DNA of 64,000 nt from Buchnera aphidicola (Tuberolachnus salignus) (GCF_900016785.1 NZ_LN890285.1:124001-188000); one strand, 5' to 3'; counted from the stretch's first letter, positions 28,456 through 39,772 are shown. The notes: generated from the letters alone by a model not told the origin. Made by a program: numbers and translations.

Positions 28456-29250
28456 ATGAAATTTGTTTGTGGTTTACAATATAAAGGAAGTTTATATAAA
28501 GGTTGGCAAAAACAAAAAAAAGTTCCTACGATACAATATTATTTAGAAAAAGCAATTTCAATTATTGCTAATCATAAAATTGAAACAGTTTGTGCAGGAC
28601 GAACTGATTGTGGTGTACATAGTTTTGGTCAAGTTATTCATTTTGAAACTTTTGTTGTAAGAAGTTTAAAAAGTTGGTTAAAAGGAATTAATTCTTTATT
28701 ACCAAAAGATATCACTTTATTATGGATTAAAAAAATTTCTATAGATTTTAATGCTCGGTTTTCAGCTTTAAAACGATTTTATCGTTATATTATTTTTAAT
28801 CATACTCTGCGTTCTAGTTTTTTTTTTGAATATTATTACTATGTTTATAAAAATTTAAACGTCTGTTTAATGAAGAAAGTAAGTTTTTTTTTAGTTGGAG
28901 AACATGATTTTATTAATTTTCAAGGAAGTCAAAAAAATTCCATTAATTGTACAAAACGAAGAATTTTTAAAGTAAAAATTTTTAAAATAAACAATTTTAT
29001 TATTATTGATATTATTGCAAATTCTTTTTTATATCATATGGTACGTAATATTGTTGGAGCACTTTTATTAGTAGGTCTTTCAAAAAAATCTGAAATTTGG
29101 TTTAAAGATTTGATATTTTCAAAATTGCCTCAAAAATTTTATACAACTGTTCCTGCTTGTGGGCTATATTTAATGGCTGTTATGTATCCTAAACATTTCA
29201 ATATTCCTTTTTTTATATCTTTTAAAAGATTTAAAAATTTTTTTTTTTAA
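28456..29250 (+). CDS. truA: tRNA pseudouridine(38-40) synthase TruA
   Basis: TruA isomerises uridines 38-40 in the anticodon stem-loop. The 264-residue product (270 in E. coli) has the catalytic aspartate Asp51 in CAGRTDCGVHSFGQV. Other family blocks are FNARFSALKRFYRYII, GEHDFINFQGSQ and FLYHMVRNIVGALL. A TAAGG site precedes the ATG. It is divergent from dksA and followed by a 319-base gap before secA. Confidence 0.96.
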   Translation: MKFVCGLQYKGSLYKGWQKQKKVPTIQYYLEKAISIIANHKIETVCAGRTDCGVHSFGQVIHFETFVVRSLKSWLKGINSLLPKDITLLWIKKISIDFNARFSALKRFYRYIIFNHTLRSSFFFEYYYYVYKNLNVCLMKKVSFFLVGEHDFINFQGSQKNSINCTKRRIFKVKIFKINNFIIIDIIANSFLYHMVRNIVGALLLVGLSKKSEIWFKDLIFSKLPQKFYTTVPACGLYLMAVMYPKHFNIPFFISFKRFKNFFF

Positions 29251-29569
29251 AAAATATTATTTTATTTTAAAATAAACATTATAAATTTAAAAAATATTTT
29301 TATAATTTATTTTTTTACTAAATTTTTTGGATATAGTAAAATAAATTAAACTATTAGTTTAAATTAATTTATTAAGACATTAAGAGAAACATTTTTATAT
29401 TTTTATGATATCAATATATTTTAAAAATTTTTTAAAGAAATTTTTAAAAAAATTTTTTTATTTTTCGAATAAAAAAATTTTAAAAGTGTTTTATTTTATT
29501 ATAAATTTTTTATGATATTAATTCATAAAAATATTTGTATCACATTTTTAAGATATGAGACTTTGCAGC
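29251..29569. other. Intergenic region between truA and secA
   Basis: This gap is almost pure A/T with several all-AT palindromes and no reading frame of note. An in-frame upstream ATG at 29555 could add five residues to SecA but has no counterpart in relatives. I recognise no gene remnant here. The secA promoter must lie in it or secA must be read through from truA. Confidence 0.55.
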
Positions 29570-32176
29570 ATGTTAGGTAAATTTTTTAAAAAAATTTTTA
29601 TGAACCATAATCAAAAAGTTTTAAATTCTTTTAAACCTTTAATTATCCAAATAAATCAATTAGAGCAAATTTTTAGTCAATTATCGGATGAAGAATTAAA
29701 AAATAAAACTTTAGAATTTAGAAGACGATTAAAAATTGAAGAAACTTTAGATTCTTTACTTCCAGAAGCATTTGCTACAGTTCGAGAAGCAAGTAAAAGA
29801 GTTTTAGGTATGCGGCATTTTGATGTACAATTATTAGGAGGAATTGTTTTACATTCTCAATCTATCGCCGAAATGTGTACAGGTGAAGGAAAAACTTTAA
29901 CAGCAACTTTACCGGCATATTTGCATTCTTTAACAGGTCAAGGTGTACATATCATCACAATGAATGATTATTTAGCAGAAAGAGATGCAAAAAAAAATAG
30001 TGTTTTATTTAATTTTTTAGGAATTTCTGTTGGAATTAATGTACATGGACTATCTTTTACAAAAAAGAAAAATGCATATCAAGCAGACATTACATATGGA
30101 ACGAATCATGAATATGGATTTGATTATTTACGTGATAATATGATTTTTTCGCATTCAGAAAAAGTACAAAGAAATTTATATTTTGGTTTAATAGATGAAA
30201 TAGATTCTATTTTAATTGATGAAGCTCGTACTCCATTAGTAATCTCGGGTGCAACACAAAATAATAATGATTTGTATTTTCAAATTAATGAATTAATTCC
30301 TTTTTTTATAGCAATAAATTATTCTCAAAAACAAATAGATTATAAAAATAATCTTAATTTTGTAATAGATTATAAAAGAAAACAAATAAATTTAACTGAA
30401 AAAGGTATGAAAAAATTTGAAAATTTGTTAATCAAAAAAAAATTTTTATCATCAATTAGTTCTTTGTATACTTCAAAAAATATCATATTTTTACATCATT
30501 TTTTATTAGCATTACGCGCTCATATTTTATTTTTAAGAAATATAGATTATATAGTGATGAATAAAAAAGTTATTATTGTAGATGAACATACTGGACGTAT
30601 GATGTTTGGTAGACGTTGGTCAGATGGCTTACATCAAGCTATAGAAGCAAAAGAAAATGTTCCTATATTAAATGAAAATAAAACTTTAGCATCAATTACT
30701 TTACAAAATTATTTTCGTTTATATAAGAAACTATCTGGTATGACAGGAACTGCTATTACAGAATCTTATGAATTTAATACAATTTATAATTTAGATACTA
30801 TTGTAATTCCTCCGAATAAACCTATGATTCGTAAAGATTTTTCTGATTTAGTATATATTACAGAGAAAGAAAAAATAAAAGCTATTATTAAAGATATTTG
30901 TCAATGTGTATCACGTAAACAACCTGTTTTAGTTGGTACAATATCAATTCAAAAATCTGAAATGATTTCAAATTATTTAAAAAAAATGAATATTTCGCAT
31001 AATATTTTAAATGCAAAATTTCATGCTCAAGAGGCTAAAATTATTTCTTCTGCTGGTCAACTTTCAGCCGTTACAATTGCAACAAATATGGCGGGTAGAG
31101 GTACTGATATTGTTTTAGGGGGTTCTTTTTTTACTCAATTTGAAAAAAATTTTTTATTTAATAAAAAATATACATATAAAATTTATAAAAAAGAATGGAA
31201 AAAACGACATCAATTAGTAGTTGAGACGGGTGGACTACATATTATTGGTACTGAAAGACATGAATCACGTCGTATTGACAATCAATTATGTGGTCGTAGT
31301 GGACGGCAAGGAGATCCAGGTTCATCACGATTTTATCTTTCATTAGAAGATTCATTAATGAAATTGTTTATTTCTAAAAAAACAATTCAAATGATATATT
31401 CATTAGGAATTAATTCAAAACAAGTTATTGAACATTCTTGGGTTAATAAAGCGATTCAAAATGCTCAAAAAAAATTAGAAAATCAAAATTTTAATTTAAG
31501 AAAACAATTATTAGAATATGATAATATTTTTAATGAACAACGACAAGCAATTTATTCGGAACGTAAAAAAATCGTTAATAGTTATAATGTAGAAAAATAT
31601 ATTTTAAATTTAATTAAAGATTTTTTAAAAAAAACTTTAAAAAAATTAATTATATCAAAAAATTTAAAAGATTTAAATATAATGGAATTAGATAAATTAT
31701 TGAAAAAATTATTTTATTATCCATATACAATAGAAGTTATATTTAAAAAAAAAAAAAAATTGAAAAAAAATTTAAAAATTTTAAAAAAAATTTTGATTCA
31801 AAAAATTTTAAAACATTATATTTTAAAACTTTCTTCTATAAAAAATAAATATAGACTTATTTTAGAAAAATGTATTATTTTACAAACATTTGATTTATTT
31901 TGGCAAGATCATTTAAACATTATGGAATCTGTACGTCAAGGAATACATTTAAGAGGATATGCCCAAAAAAATCCTAAACAAGAATATCAGAAAGAATCTT
32001 TTTTAATTTTTAAGAATATGTTACATAATATTAAGTATACGATTGTAAAAAATGTATTTCAAATTTTTTTTGTAGATTTTTCTCAAAAAAAATTTCTATA
32101 TAAAAATTGTATTTTACATAAAGATTATGAAACTTTAAATCTCTTATTATTGAATAAAAATTATAAAAAAAAATAA
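29570..32176 (+). CDS. secA: Protein translocase ATPase SecA
   Basis: SecA drives preproteins through SecYEG with ATP. From ATG 29570 the product starts [14 protein letters not shown], lining up with E. coli MLIKLLTKVFGSRN, and has 868 residues (901 in E. coli). Walker A is in [15 protein letters not shown], the DEAD-type box is [16 protein letters not shown], and [36 protein letters not shown] and [17 protein letters not shown] are intact. The C-terminal zinc-binding domain that docks SecB and lipids is missing, as it is in other Buchnera. A lysine-rich divergent stretch near residues 700-760 contains an A15 tract (31745-31759). Confidence 0.97.
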   Translation: MLGKFFKKIFMNHNQKVLNSFKPLIIQINQLEQIFSQLSDEELKNKTLEFRRRLKIEETLDSLLPEAFATVREASKRVLGMRHFDVQLLGGIVLHSQSIAEMCTGEGKTLTATLPAYLHSLTGQGVHIITMNDYLAERDAKKNSVLFNFLGISVGINVHGLSFTKKKNAYQADITYGTNHEYGFDYLRDNMIFSHSEKVQRNLYFGLIDEIDSILIDEARTPLVISGATQNNNDLYFQINELIPFFIAINYSQKQIDYKNNLNFVIDYKRKQINLTEKGMKKFENLLIKKKFLSSISSLYTSKNIIFLHHFLLALRAHILFLRNIDYIVMNKKVIIVDEHTGRMMFGRRWSDGLHQAIEAKENVPILNENKTLASITLQNYFRLYKKLSGMTGTAITESYEFNTIYNLDTIVIPPNKPMIRKDFSDLVYITEKEKIKAIIKDICQCVSRKQPVLVGTISIQKSEMISNYLKKMNISHNILNAKFHAQEAKIISSAGQLSAVTIATNMAGRGTDIVLGGSFFTQFEKNFLFNKKYTYKIYKKEWKKRHQLVVETGGLHIIGTERHESRRIDNQLCGRSGRQGDPGSSRFYLSLEDSLMKLFISKKTIQMIYSLGINSKQVIEHSWVNKAIQNAQKKLENQNFNLRKQLLEYDNIFNEQRQAIYSERKKIVNSYNVEKYILNLIKDFLKKTLKKLIISKNLKDLNIMELDKLLKKLFYYPYTIEVIFKKKKKLKKNLKILKKILIQKILKHYILKLSSIKNKYRLILEKCIILQTFDLFWQDHLNIMESVRQGIHLRGYAQKNPKQEYQKESFLIFKNMLHNIKYTIVKNVFQIFFVDFSQKKFLYKNCILHKDYETLNLLLLNKNYKKK

Positions 32177-32354
32177 AAAACATATTTTTATTTTTTTTTT
32201 TGTTAAAATATATATTATGTATTTTAAAAATATTTTTTATGTATAAATTATTAAACATTTTTTTTAAAAATTTTTATTAATACTTTAAATAATTTAAAGA
32301 AAATAATTTTATTTTTTTCATATGTATTATATAGTTTTAGAAGGATTTTAATTT

Positions 32355-35021
32355 ATGATAAATAAAATTTTAGATGATATTGATCCTATAGAAACTGAGG
32401 AATGGTTACAAGCAATAAAAAACATATTATCAAAAGATGGAAAAAATCGTATTATTTTTTTGATAAATACAATAGTTCAATTTTTAAATAACAAAGGTTA
32501 TAAAAATTTATTAAATTATAAAAGTTTAGATTTTTTAAATACTATTCCTGTAAACAAAGAATCGATTTATCCTGGAAATTTAATTATTGAAAGGAAAATT
32601 TGTGCATTCGTAAGATGGAATGCAGTGATGTTAGTTTTGAGAGCATCTAAAAAGAACAAAGATTTAGGAGGTCATCTTTCATCTTTTCAATCTTCTTCAA
32701 TAATATATGAAGTTGCATTTAATCATTTTTTTCGAGCTTCTAATAATCTAGATGGTGGAGATTTTATCTATTTTCAAGGTCATATTTCTCCAGGAATTTA
32801 TTCTCGAGCTTTTTTAGAAGGTCGTTTAACAGAAACAGAACTAGATTCTTTCCGACAAGAGTCCAGTGGAAAAGGTTTATCTTCATATCCGCATCCAAAA
32901 TTAATGCCTAACTTTTGGCAATTTCCAACAGTTTCAATGGGTCTCAGTGCTATTTCGGCGATTTATCAAGCTCGTTTTTTGAAATATTTATTACATCGTA
33001 AATTAAAAGATACATCACGTCAAAAAGTTTATGCTTTTTTAGGTGATGGAGAAATGGATGAACCAGAATCTAAAGGAGCTATTACTATTGCTTCAAGAGA
33101 AAAATTGGATAATTTAATTTTCGTTATTAATTGTAATTTACAACGTTTAGATGGTCCTGTCTATGGAAATGGTAATATCATTAAAGAATTAGAAAATTTT
33201 TTTTTAGGTGCAGGATGGTATGTAATAAAAGTAATATGGGGTAGTAAATGGGACAAATTATTAAAAAGAAATGGATCGGAAATGTTAAAAAAATTAATGT
33301 ATGAAACTTTAGATGGAGATTATCAAACATTACGGTCTAAAAATGGACAATATATACGAAAAAATTTTTTTAATAAATATTTCGAAACAAAAAAATTAGT
33401 TCAAAATATGACTGATGAAGAAATTTGGGAATTAAACCATGGAGGACATGATGAAAAAAAAATATATTCTGCATTTGCTTTAGCTTTACAAGTTAAAGAA
33501 AAACCAGTCGTTATTTTAATGCATACAATTAAAGGATATGGATTAAATACGGAAGGAAAGAACAATGCTCATCAAATAAAAAATATGTCTATAAAAGATT
33601 TAAAAAATTTTGCTAAACATTTAAATTTGTCAAAAAAAAATATTAATTTTGAAATGTTACCATATTTAAAATTTGATAATAATTCAAAAGAATATCAATA
33701 TTTACATGATCAACGAAAAAAATTGTGCGGTTATTTACCTAATCGAAGATCTAAATTTTCTGACAAATTGTGTCTTCCTACTTTAGAGAATTTCAAAATT
33801 TTATTAAAAAAATCTTTAAAACCTTTTTCTACTACAATGTTTTTCGTTAGAATATTAAATTTTTTATTAGATTTCAAAGATATAGGAAAAAAAATTGTTC
33901 CAATCGTAGCAGATGAAGCTCGAACATTTGGAATGGAAGGTTTATTTCGGAAAATTGGAATTTATAATTCGCAAGGTCAAAAATATATTCCTGCTGATAA
34001 AGAACAACTATTTTATTATCGTGAATCTAAAATGGGTCAAATTATTCAAGAAGGAATTAATGAATTAGGTGCTGGATCTTCTTGGATAGCAGCTGCGACT
34101 TCATATAGTTCAAATAATTATCCAATGATTCCTTTTTACATTTTTTATTCTATGTTTGGATTTCAAAGAATTGGAGATTTATTATGGTCTGCTGGTGATC
34201 AACAAGCAAGAGGATTTTTAATTGGAGCTACATCTGGACGTACTACATTAAATGGAGAAGGATTACAACATTCAGATGGACATAGTCACATATATTCATT
34301 AACTTTTCCAAATTGCATTTCTTATGATCCTGCGTACCATTATGAATTATTAGTGATTATTCAAAATGGTTTAAAAAGAATGTATGGAAAAAATCAAGAA
34401 AATATTTTTTATTATATTACGACTATGAATGAAAATTATTATATGCCTAATATAGAAATTACATCACAAATAAAAAAAGGTATTTGTAAAGGAATATATT
34501 TATTAGAATCATATAATGGAAAAAATGGAAAAGTACAATTATTAGGATCTGGTTCTCTTTTAAGAATTTTAAAAAATTCTGCAAATATTCTGAAATCTGA
34601 ATATGACATTGGATCCGATATATATAGTGTAACTTCTTTTACTGAATTAGCACGAAATGGACAAGATTGTGCACGTTGGAATTTTTTAAATTTTCATTTA
34701 ACTCCAAAAATTTCTTATGTTTCAAAAATTTTAAAAAATTTACCTACTATTGCTGTAACTGATTATATGAAAATTTTTGCAGAACAAATACGATCTTATA
34801 TTCCATCTCCTTATTTTCATGTTTTAGGAACTGATGGATTTGGACGTTCCGATAGTCGTCGAAAATTGCGTAATTTTTTTGAAATTAGTGAAGGTTATAT
34901 TATTAGTTCTGTAATTTATTTATTAATACAACAAGGAAAAAAATTATCTTCGCAAATATTATTAAAAGCATTTAAAGATTTTAATATTTCTATAGATAAA
35001 ATGAATCCTAGGTTATCGTAA
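32355..35021 (+). CDS. aceE: Pyruvate dehydrogenase E1 component
   Basis: AceE decarboxylates pyruvate with thiamine diphosphate and passes the acetyl group to lipoyl-E2. The 888-residue homodimeric-type E1 has the E. coli length (887). The TPP motif is in FLGDGEMDEPESKGAI and ends VINCNLQRLDGPV. HGHS-type substrate histidine segments are present, for example in GEGLQHSDGHSHIY. An AGAAGG ribosome binding site lies eight bases before the ATG. It is the first gene of aceE-aceF-lpdA; pdhR is absent upstream, so E. coli-style repression is not expected from this locus. Confidence 0.97.
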   Translation: MINKILDDIDPIETEEWLQAIKNILSKDGKNRIIFLINTIVQFLNNKGYKNLLNYKSLDFLNTIPVNKESIYPGNLIIERKICAFVRWNAVMLVLRASKKNKDLGGHLSSFQSSSIIYEVAFNHFFRASNNLDGGDFIYFQGHISPGIYSRAFLEGRLTETELDSFRQESSGKGLSSYPHPKLMPNFWQFPTVSMGLSAISAIYQARFLKYLLHRKLKDTSRQKVYAFLGDGEMDEPESKGAITIASREKLDNLIFVINCNLQRLDGPVYGNGNIIKELENFFLGAGWYVIKVIWGSKWDKLLKRNGSEMLKKLMYETLDGDYQTLRSKNGQYIRKNFFNKYFETKKLVQNMTDEEIWELNHGGHDEKKIYSAFALALQVKEKPVVILMHTIKGYGLNTEGKNNAHQIKNMSIKDLKNFAKHLNLSKKNINFEMLPYLKFDNNSKEYQYLHDQRKKLCGYLPNRRSKFSDKLCLPTLENFKILLKKSLKPFSTTMFFVRILNFLLDFKDIGKKIVPIVADEARTFGMEGLFRKIGIYNSQGQKYIPADKEQLFYYRESKMGQIIQEGINELGAGSSWIAAATSYSSNNYPMIPFYIFYSMFGFQRIGDLLWSAGDQQARGFLIGATSGRTTLNGEGLQHSDGHSHIYSLTFPNCISYDPAYHYELLVIIQNGLKRMYGKNQENIFYYITTMNENYYMPNIEITSQIKKGICKGIYLLESYNGKNGKVQLLGSGSLLRILKNSANILKSEYDIGSDIYSVTSFTELARNGQDCARWNFLNFHLTPKISYVSKILKNLPTIAVTDYMKIFAEQIRSYIPSPYFHVLGTDGFGRSDSRRKLRNFFEISEGYIISSVIYLLIQQGKKLSSQILLKAFKDFNISIDKMNPRLS

Positions 35022-35034
35022 GAGAGAAAGATGA

Positions 35035-36300
35035 ATGGATATAAATATTTATATACCGGATATTGGAATTGAAAATGCAGAAGTGATAGAAATTTTAGTT
35101 AAAGAAGGAGAAGAAATTAAAAAAGAAAAAAGTTTAATAATTTTAGAAGGACAAAAATCTTCTTTAGAAATTCCCTCTCCAGTTTCAGGAAAAATTAAAA
35201 AAATTTTTATAAAAATAGGAGATATTCTAAAGAAAGGTTCTATGATTATGTCACTTGATAAATGTGAACCTTTAATTATTAAAAAAAACATTTTAGAAGA
35301 AAATTGTAAAAAACAAAAAATTAAAAATTCTGTTTCATTAAGTAGTAACACTTCTAAAAATTTATTAAATAATCATCTTAATAAAAACAAAAATTTTTCG
35401 AATTATTTTGTTTATGCTTCTCCTTTTATACGACGTTTAGCATTTTTAAAAAATATTGATTTAACTAATATTATTGGTAGTGGTCGTAAAGGAAGAATTT
35501 TAAAAATAGATTTATTAAATTTTAATCAAAATAATACTAAAAAAACATTAGATTCATCTATTTTAAAACTTAAAGAAAACAAAATAAATGATGATATTGA
35601 TAAAAAAAATGTTCATTATTTGACTTCTATACAAAAAATTGTAGGTCAAAATTTATTAAAAAATTGGAAAAATATTCCTCATGTTACTCAATTTGATGAA
35701 GTAGATATTACGAAATTAGAAAAATTTCGTCTTTCTGATTCTTTAAAAGAATTAAAAAATTCTAAAGAAGATAAAATTACTATATTGTCTTTTATAATAA
35801 AAACGATTAGTTTTATTTTAAAAAAATTTCCATTATTTAATAGCACATTGCATTTTGATCAATCAAAAGTAATTTTACATCCAAAAATTAATATTGGAGT
35901 AGCTATGGATACTCCTGAAGGATTGTTAGTTCCTGTTATTAAAGATGTAGAAAAAATTAATATTTTTGAAATTGCATTAATATTAAAAAAATTTTCTTTA
36001 AAAATTAAAGAAAAAAAATTAAATGTTCTTGATATGAAAGAAGGAACATTTACGGTTTCTAGCTTAGGAGGATTAGGAGGTGTAGGATTTACTCCAATTA
36101 TTAATGCTCCTGAAGTTTGTATTTTGGGAATTTCTAAATCTCAAATAAAACCGATTTGGAATGGTAAAGAATTTGTCCCTCGTTTAATTTTACCTTTTTC
36201 TATTTCTTATGATCATCGCGTGATTAATGGCGCTGACGCTGTACGTTTTACTACTTTTTTTAAAAAATGTTTAAATGATATTCGTATTTTATTATTATAA
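35035..36300 (+). CDS. aceF: Dihydrolipoamide acetyltransferase (PDH E2), one lipoyl domain
   Basis: AceF forms the core of the pyruvate dehydrogenase complex and transfers acetyl to CoA. The 421-residue product has a single N-terminal lipoyl domain (residues about 1-75) with the lipoyl lysine in ILEGQKSSLEIPSP. E. coli AceF has three such domains and 630 residues. Next are an asparagine/lysine-rich linker, an E1/E3-binding domain (ASPFIRRLAFLKNIDLTNI, about 127-145) and the catalytic domain with FTVSSLGGLGGVGFTPI and the active-site SYDHRVINGADAVRF. It lies 13 bases after aceE. The single-lipoyl form is known in other Buchnera. Confidence 0.96.
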   Translation: MDINIYIPDIGIENAEVIEILVKEGEEIKKEKSLIILEGQKSSLEIPSPVSGKIKKIFIKIGDILKKGSMIMSLDKCEPLIIKKNILEENCKKQKIKNSVSLSSNTSKNLLNNHLNKNKNFSNYFVYASPFIRRLAFLKNIDLTNIIGSGRKGRILKIDLLNFNQNNTKKTLDSSILKLKENKINDDIDKKNVHYLTSIQKIVGQNLLKNWKNIPHVTQFDEVDITKLEKFRLSDSLKELKNSKEDKITILSFIIKTISFILKKFPLFNSTLHFDQSKVILHPKINIGVAMDTPEGLLVPVIKDVEKINIFEIALILKKFSLKIKEKKLNVLDMKEGTFTVSSLGGLGGVGFTPIINAPEVCILGISKSQIKPIWNGKEFVPRLILPFSISYDHRVINGADAVRFTTFFKKCLNDIRILLL

Positions 36301-36397
36301 AAAAAATATATAATTGTTTAATTATTTTTTAAATAATCTTATATATAATTAAATTATTTTTATATTATTTTTTTAGTTTGAATAGAGTATACAAATT

Positions 36398-37816
36398 ATG
36401 AAAAAAACTATACATATAGATGTAGTGGTAATAGGTGGTGGAGCATCTGGATATTCAGCAGCATTTCGTTGCGCAGATTTAGGATTATCAGTCTGTTTAA
36501 TTGAAAAATTTGGTATTTTAGGAGGAACATGTTTAAATGTTGGGTGTATTCCTTCAAAATCGTTGTTATATTTATCTAAAGTAATTAAAGAAGTAGAAAA
36601 TTTAGAAAAAGAAAAAATTTTTTCATTTACTAAAAAAAAAATTAATATTCAAAAAATTCAAATATGGAAAAATTTAATAATTGAAAAATTATTGAAAGGT
36701 TTAGAACATCTTTCTAAACAAAGAAATGTTCTTTTAATCAAAGGTTTCGCAAAATTTTTTGATAAAAATACAGTAGAAATTTTTGATAATTCTGAATATA
36801 AATATATTACGTTTGATTATTCTATTATTGCTTCTGGTTCTCACGCATCTAATATTTCTCATTTTTTACCAGAAAATAAACATGTTTGGAATTCTACAGA
36901 TGCTCTTAAATTATCGTGTATTCCAAAAAATTTATTAATTATAGGTGCTGGAATAATTGGATTAGAAATGGCTACTATATATCAAGCGTTAGGTTCTGCA
37001 GTACATATTGTTGATACATCTAAAACGTTTATGCCTAATTTAGATCTTGATATAAGTAATTATCTTTTAAAGATTTTTAAAAAAAATATTTCTATTTCTT
37101 TAGAAACAACTGTTTCTAAAGTACAATATTTAAAACATGGGTTAGAAGTTACTTTTAATGATTCACATGGAGTTTCAACAAAAAATTTTTATGATTATGT
37201 ATTAGTGGCGGTAGGACGACGTCCAAATATACAAAATATGAATTTTTCAAAATTATCTTTGGAATTAAATGATTTTGGTTTTATAAAAGTAGATTCACAA
37301 TTACGTACTAATATACCAAATATTTTTGCTGTTGGTGATGTTACTGGTCAACCTATGCTAGCTCATAAAGGAATTTATGAAGCACATATCGCTGCAGAGG
37401 TTATTATAGGTCAAAAACATCATTTTGATCCTTTAGTTATACCATATGTAGCATATTGTGACCCTGAAATAGCTTGGGTGGGAATAAATGAAAAAATTGC
37501 ATTAGAAAAGAATATAGATTTTGAATCTGTTTCTATTCCTTGGATTTTTTCTGGAAGAGCGGTATCAACTAATTGCTCTGAACATGGTATAACAAAAATT
37601 ATTTATGATAAAAAGACACATAAAATTTTAGGAGCAACTATATTAGGTCGTAATGCTGGAGAATTAATTTCTCAAATTAGTATTTCGATTGAAATGGGAT
37701 GCGAAGCAGAAGATTTATCTTTAATTATTTTTCCTCATCCTACATTATCAGAATCTATTAATTTAGTTTCAAAATTGTTTTTAGGGTGTGCTACAGATGT
37801 GTTAAACAAAGTTTAA
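36398..37816 (+). CDS. lpdA: Dihydrolipoamide dehydrogenase
   Basis: Lpd is the FAD enzyme that reoxidises lipoamide with NAD+ in the PDH (and 2-oxoglutarate dehydrogenase) complexes. The 472-residue product (474 in E. coli) has the FAD loop VVIGGGASGYSAAFR, the redox disulfide GGTCLNVGCIPSK, the NAD-binding LIIGAGIIGLEMATIY and the FAD-binding NIFAVGDVTGQPMLAH. The active-site His-Glu pair is in FPHPTLSESI near the C-terminus. A 97-base spacer separates it from aceF and a terminator follows the gene. Confidence 0.97.
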   Translation: MKKTIHIDVVVIGGGASGYSAAFRCADLGLSVCLIEKFGILGGTCLNVGCIPSKSLLYLSKVIKEVENLEKEKIFSFTKKKINIQKIQIWKNLIIEKLLKGLEHLSKQRNVLLIKGFAKFFDKNTVEIFDNSEYKYITFDYSIIASGSHASNISHFLPENKHVWNSTDALKLSCIPKNLLIIGAGIIGLEMATIYQALGSAVHIVDTSKTFMPNLDLDISNYLLKIFKKNISISLETTVSKVQYLKHGLEVTFNDSHGVSTKNFYDYVLVAVGRRPNIQNMNFSKLSLELNDFGFIKVDSQLRTNIPNIFAVGDVTGQPMLAHKGIYEAHIAAEVIIGQKHHFDPLVIPYVAYCDPEIAWVGINEKIALEKNIDFESVSIPWIFSGRAVSTNCSEHGITKIIYDKKTHKILGATILGRNAGELISQISISIEMGCEAEDLSLIIFPHPTLSESINLVSKLFLGCATDVLNKV

Positions 37817-37952
37817 AAATTGTTAATAATAAAAAATATATTTGAAAAAATTACTTTTTATAAAAATATATTAAAAAACATGTTTTTAATTATAAAATAA
37901 ATAAACAAAATATTATAAAATAAATAGTTTATTTTTATTTTGAAAATAAAAG

Positions 37953-37973
37953 GAGCAGGTGATTTTCCTGCTC
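37953..37973. terminator. Rho-independent terminator between lpdA and erpA
   Basis: GAGCAGG pairs perfectly with CCTGCTC around a seven-base loop, and a run of T follows on the plus strand after three A bases. It is the most G/C-rich hairpin in the window and lies 137 bases after lpdA. It ends the aceEF-lpd transcript; on the other strand it lies 40 bases beyond erpA and may serve there too, though its T run is poorer on that side. Confidence 0.8.
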
Positions 37974-38012
37974 TAAATTTTTTTTGTATGAGTTCAGTTA
38001 AAGCAATCTTTT

Positions 38013-38357
38013 TTAAATACTAAACGAAAGACCACATCCACATGTTGTTTTCGCATTAGGATTATTTATAATAAATTTAGTTCCTTCTAAATTTTCTATA
38101 AAATCTAAAGTCCCTCCTAACAAATATTGAAAACTAATAGAATCTATAATAATTAAATTATTATAATTTTTTATAATAATATCATCTTTATTTTTTTTAT
38201 GGTCTAATTTAAACCCATATTGAAAACCACTACATCCTCCTCCCGTAATATAAATTCTTAATTTTATTTTTTTTTTTTTTTTAAGATTAATTAATTTTTT
38301 TATTTGTTTTTGAGCTGCAATCGTACAGATTAAAAATAAATTTTTTTTTATAGTCAT
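38013..38357 (-). CDS. erpA: Iron-sulfur cluster insertion protein ErpA
   Basis: ErpA is an A-type carrier that delivers Fe-S clusters to target proteins. The 114-residue product equals the E. coli length. The three cluster cysteines are in [10 protein letters not shown] and in the C-terminal CGCG of ...[12 protein letters not shown] lysine run near residue 27 is encoded by an A16 tract at 38267-38282, the longest I found, and the frame is intact across it. It follows ftsZ on the minus strand. Confidence 0.96.
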   Translation of the reverse strand: MTIKKNLFLICTIAAQKQIKKLINLKKKKKIKLRIYITGGGCSGFQYGFKLDHKKNKDDIIIKNYNNLIIIDSISFQYLLGGTLDFIENLEGTKFIINNPNAKTTCGCGLSFSI

Positions 38358-38492
38358 TAGTTTTTTAACATTTTATTGTAGCAATTTTTAGTTAATTAAA
38401 TATAATGTATGAATACTATTTGATTTCTAAGAATATAAAATATAAATATAAAAAAATAAAAATTTTTTTATAAGATATATATTTTTTAAAAT

Positions 38493-38549
38493 AAGGGTTA
38501 ACTTCATTAAAGTTTTTATTTAAAAAAAATATTAAATTAGATAACCCTT
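38493..38549 (-). terminator. Possible terminator after ftsZ
   Basis: AAGGGTTA at 38493-38500 pairs with TAACCCTT at 38542-38549 around a 41-base AT-rich loop. It lies 25 bases beyond the ftsZ stop codon. The eight-base stem is short for so large a loop, and the T run after it on the minus strand is broken, so the call is tentative. Confidence 0.4.
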
Positions 38550-38573
38550 TTATAAATAGAATTTGACAATAAA

Positions 38574-39731
38574 TTATTTTTTTTTTCTTAAAAAAGCTGG
38601 AATATTTAAAAAAGATTTTTCACGTTGTTTTGTATATGTTGATGAATTAGATTGTTTATAATCTGTACGTTGTGTGGTAGAAGATGGATCGTTTGTATTT
38701 TTTGTATTTTTATATTCTGGTTTTGTTAAATTTTGATGGGGATTTGAAATTGGAATCCCATTAATTTCAGAATCGGTATCCATACCTATACCAGTTGCTA
38801 CAACAGTAACACGTAGAGAATTTTCCATCTTAGGATCTAAAGAAGTTCCTATAACTACAGTGGAATGGTCTGATGAAAAAGAACGTATTGTATTTCCAAC
38901 TGTTTCAAATTCATCTAATTTTAAATCGAATCCTGCTGTAATATTTACTAAGATTCCACGTGCACCAGATAAGTCTATATCTTCTAATAATGGACTTGAT
39001 ATTGCGATTTCGGAAGCTTCTTCAGCTCTATTTTCTCCAGAAGCTGTTCCTGTGCCCATCATAGAATATCCCATTTCAGACATAACAGTACGTACGTCTG
39101 CAAAATCAACGTTCATTAAACCAGGACGTGTGATTAATTCGGCTATACTTTGAACTGCTCCTTTTAAAATATTATTTGCTGCTCCAAACGCATCTAATAA
39201 AGAAATTCCTTGATCTAAAACTTTTAATAATTTATCATTAGGAATAATAATTAAAGAATCAACATATTTTGACAGTTCTTTTAAACCATGATCTGCAAAT
39301 AACATTCTTTTTTTACCTTCAAAACTAAAAGGTTTAGTAACTACTGCAACAGTTAAAATACCTAATTCTTTTGCGACTTCTGCTACTACGGGCGCTGCTC
39401 CGGTTCCGGTACCACCTCCCATGCCTGCGGCTATAAAAATCATATCTGCGCCTTCTAAAGATTTTTTTAAAGTTTCTTTATCTTCTTCTGCAGAAGTTCG
39501 ACCAATTTCAGGATTTGCACCAGCTCCTAATCCTTTAGTAATGTTATTTCCAATTTGAATTGTTTGTCCTACTGCAATAGTTCTTAAAGCTTGCGCGTCC
39601 GTATTAACAGCGAAAAATTCTACTCCTTCAATTTTTTCACGTACCATGTGCTCTACAGCATTACTTCCACCGCCTCCAATTCCAATTACTTTGATAATTG
39701 GATCGTTATTGAATTCTACAGGTTCAAACAT
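38574..39731 (-). CDS. ftsZ: Cell division protein FtsZ
   Basis: FtsZ is the tubulin-like GTPase that forms the division ring. The 385-residue product (383 in E. coli) has the T1 loop [16 protein letters not shown], the tubulin signature [16 protein letters not shown] around residues 104-119 and the catalytic T7 loop [12 protein letters not shown]. The C-terminal peptide [12 protein letters not shown] matches the E. coli LDIPAFLRK tail that binds FtsA, so partner contact is probably kept. A TAAGG site precedes the ATG. It is 41 bases after ftsA; both remain although the murein synthesis genes between rsmH and ftsA are gone. Confidence 0.97.
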   Translation of the reverse strand: MFEPVEFNNDPIIKVIGIGGGGSNAVEHMVREKIEGVEFFAVNTDAQALRTIAVGQTIQIGNNITKGLGAGANPEIGRTSAEEDKETLKKSLEGADMIFIAAGMGGGTGTGAAPVVAEVAKELGILTVAVVTKPFSFEGKKRMLFADHGLKELSKYVDSLIIIPNDKLLKVLDQGISLLDAFGAANNILKGAVQSIAELITRPGLMNVDFADVRTVMSEMGYSMMGTGTASGENRAEEASEIAISSPLLEDIDLSGARGILVNITAGFDLKLDEFETVGNTIRSFSSDHSTVVIGTSLDPKMENSLRVTVVATGIGMDTDSEINGIPISNPHQNLTKPEYKNTKNTNDPSSTTQRTDYKQSNSSTYTKQREKSFLNIPAFLRKKK

Positions 39732-39772
39732 TTTTTTTTCCTTATAATATAGTCATTTATATAAAATTTTTT

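Noticed and set aside
32031-32258. A 75-codon minus-strand frame overlapping the secA end
   Set aside because: It is AT-rich noise antisense to secA and its spacer.
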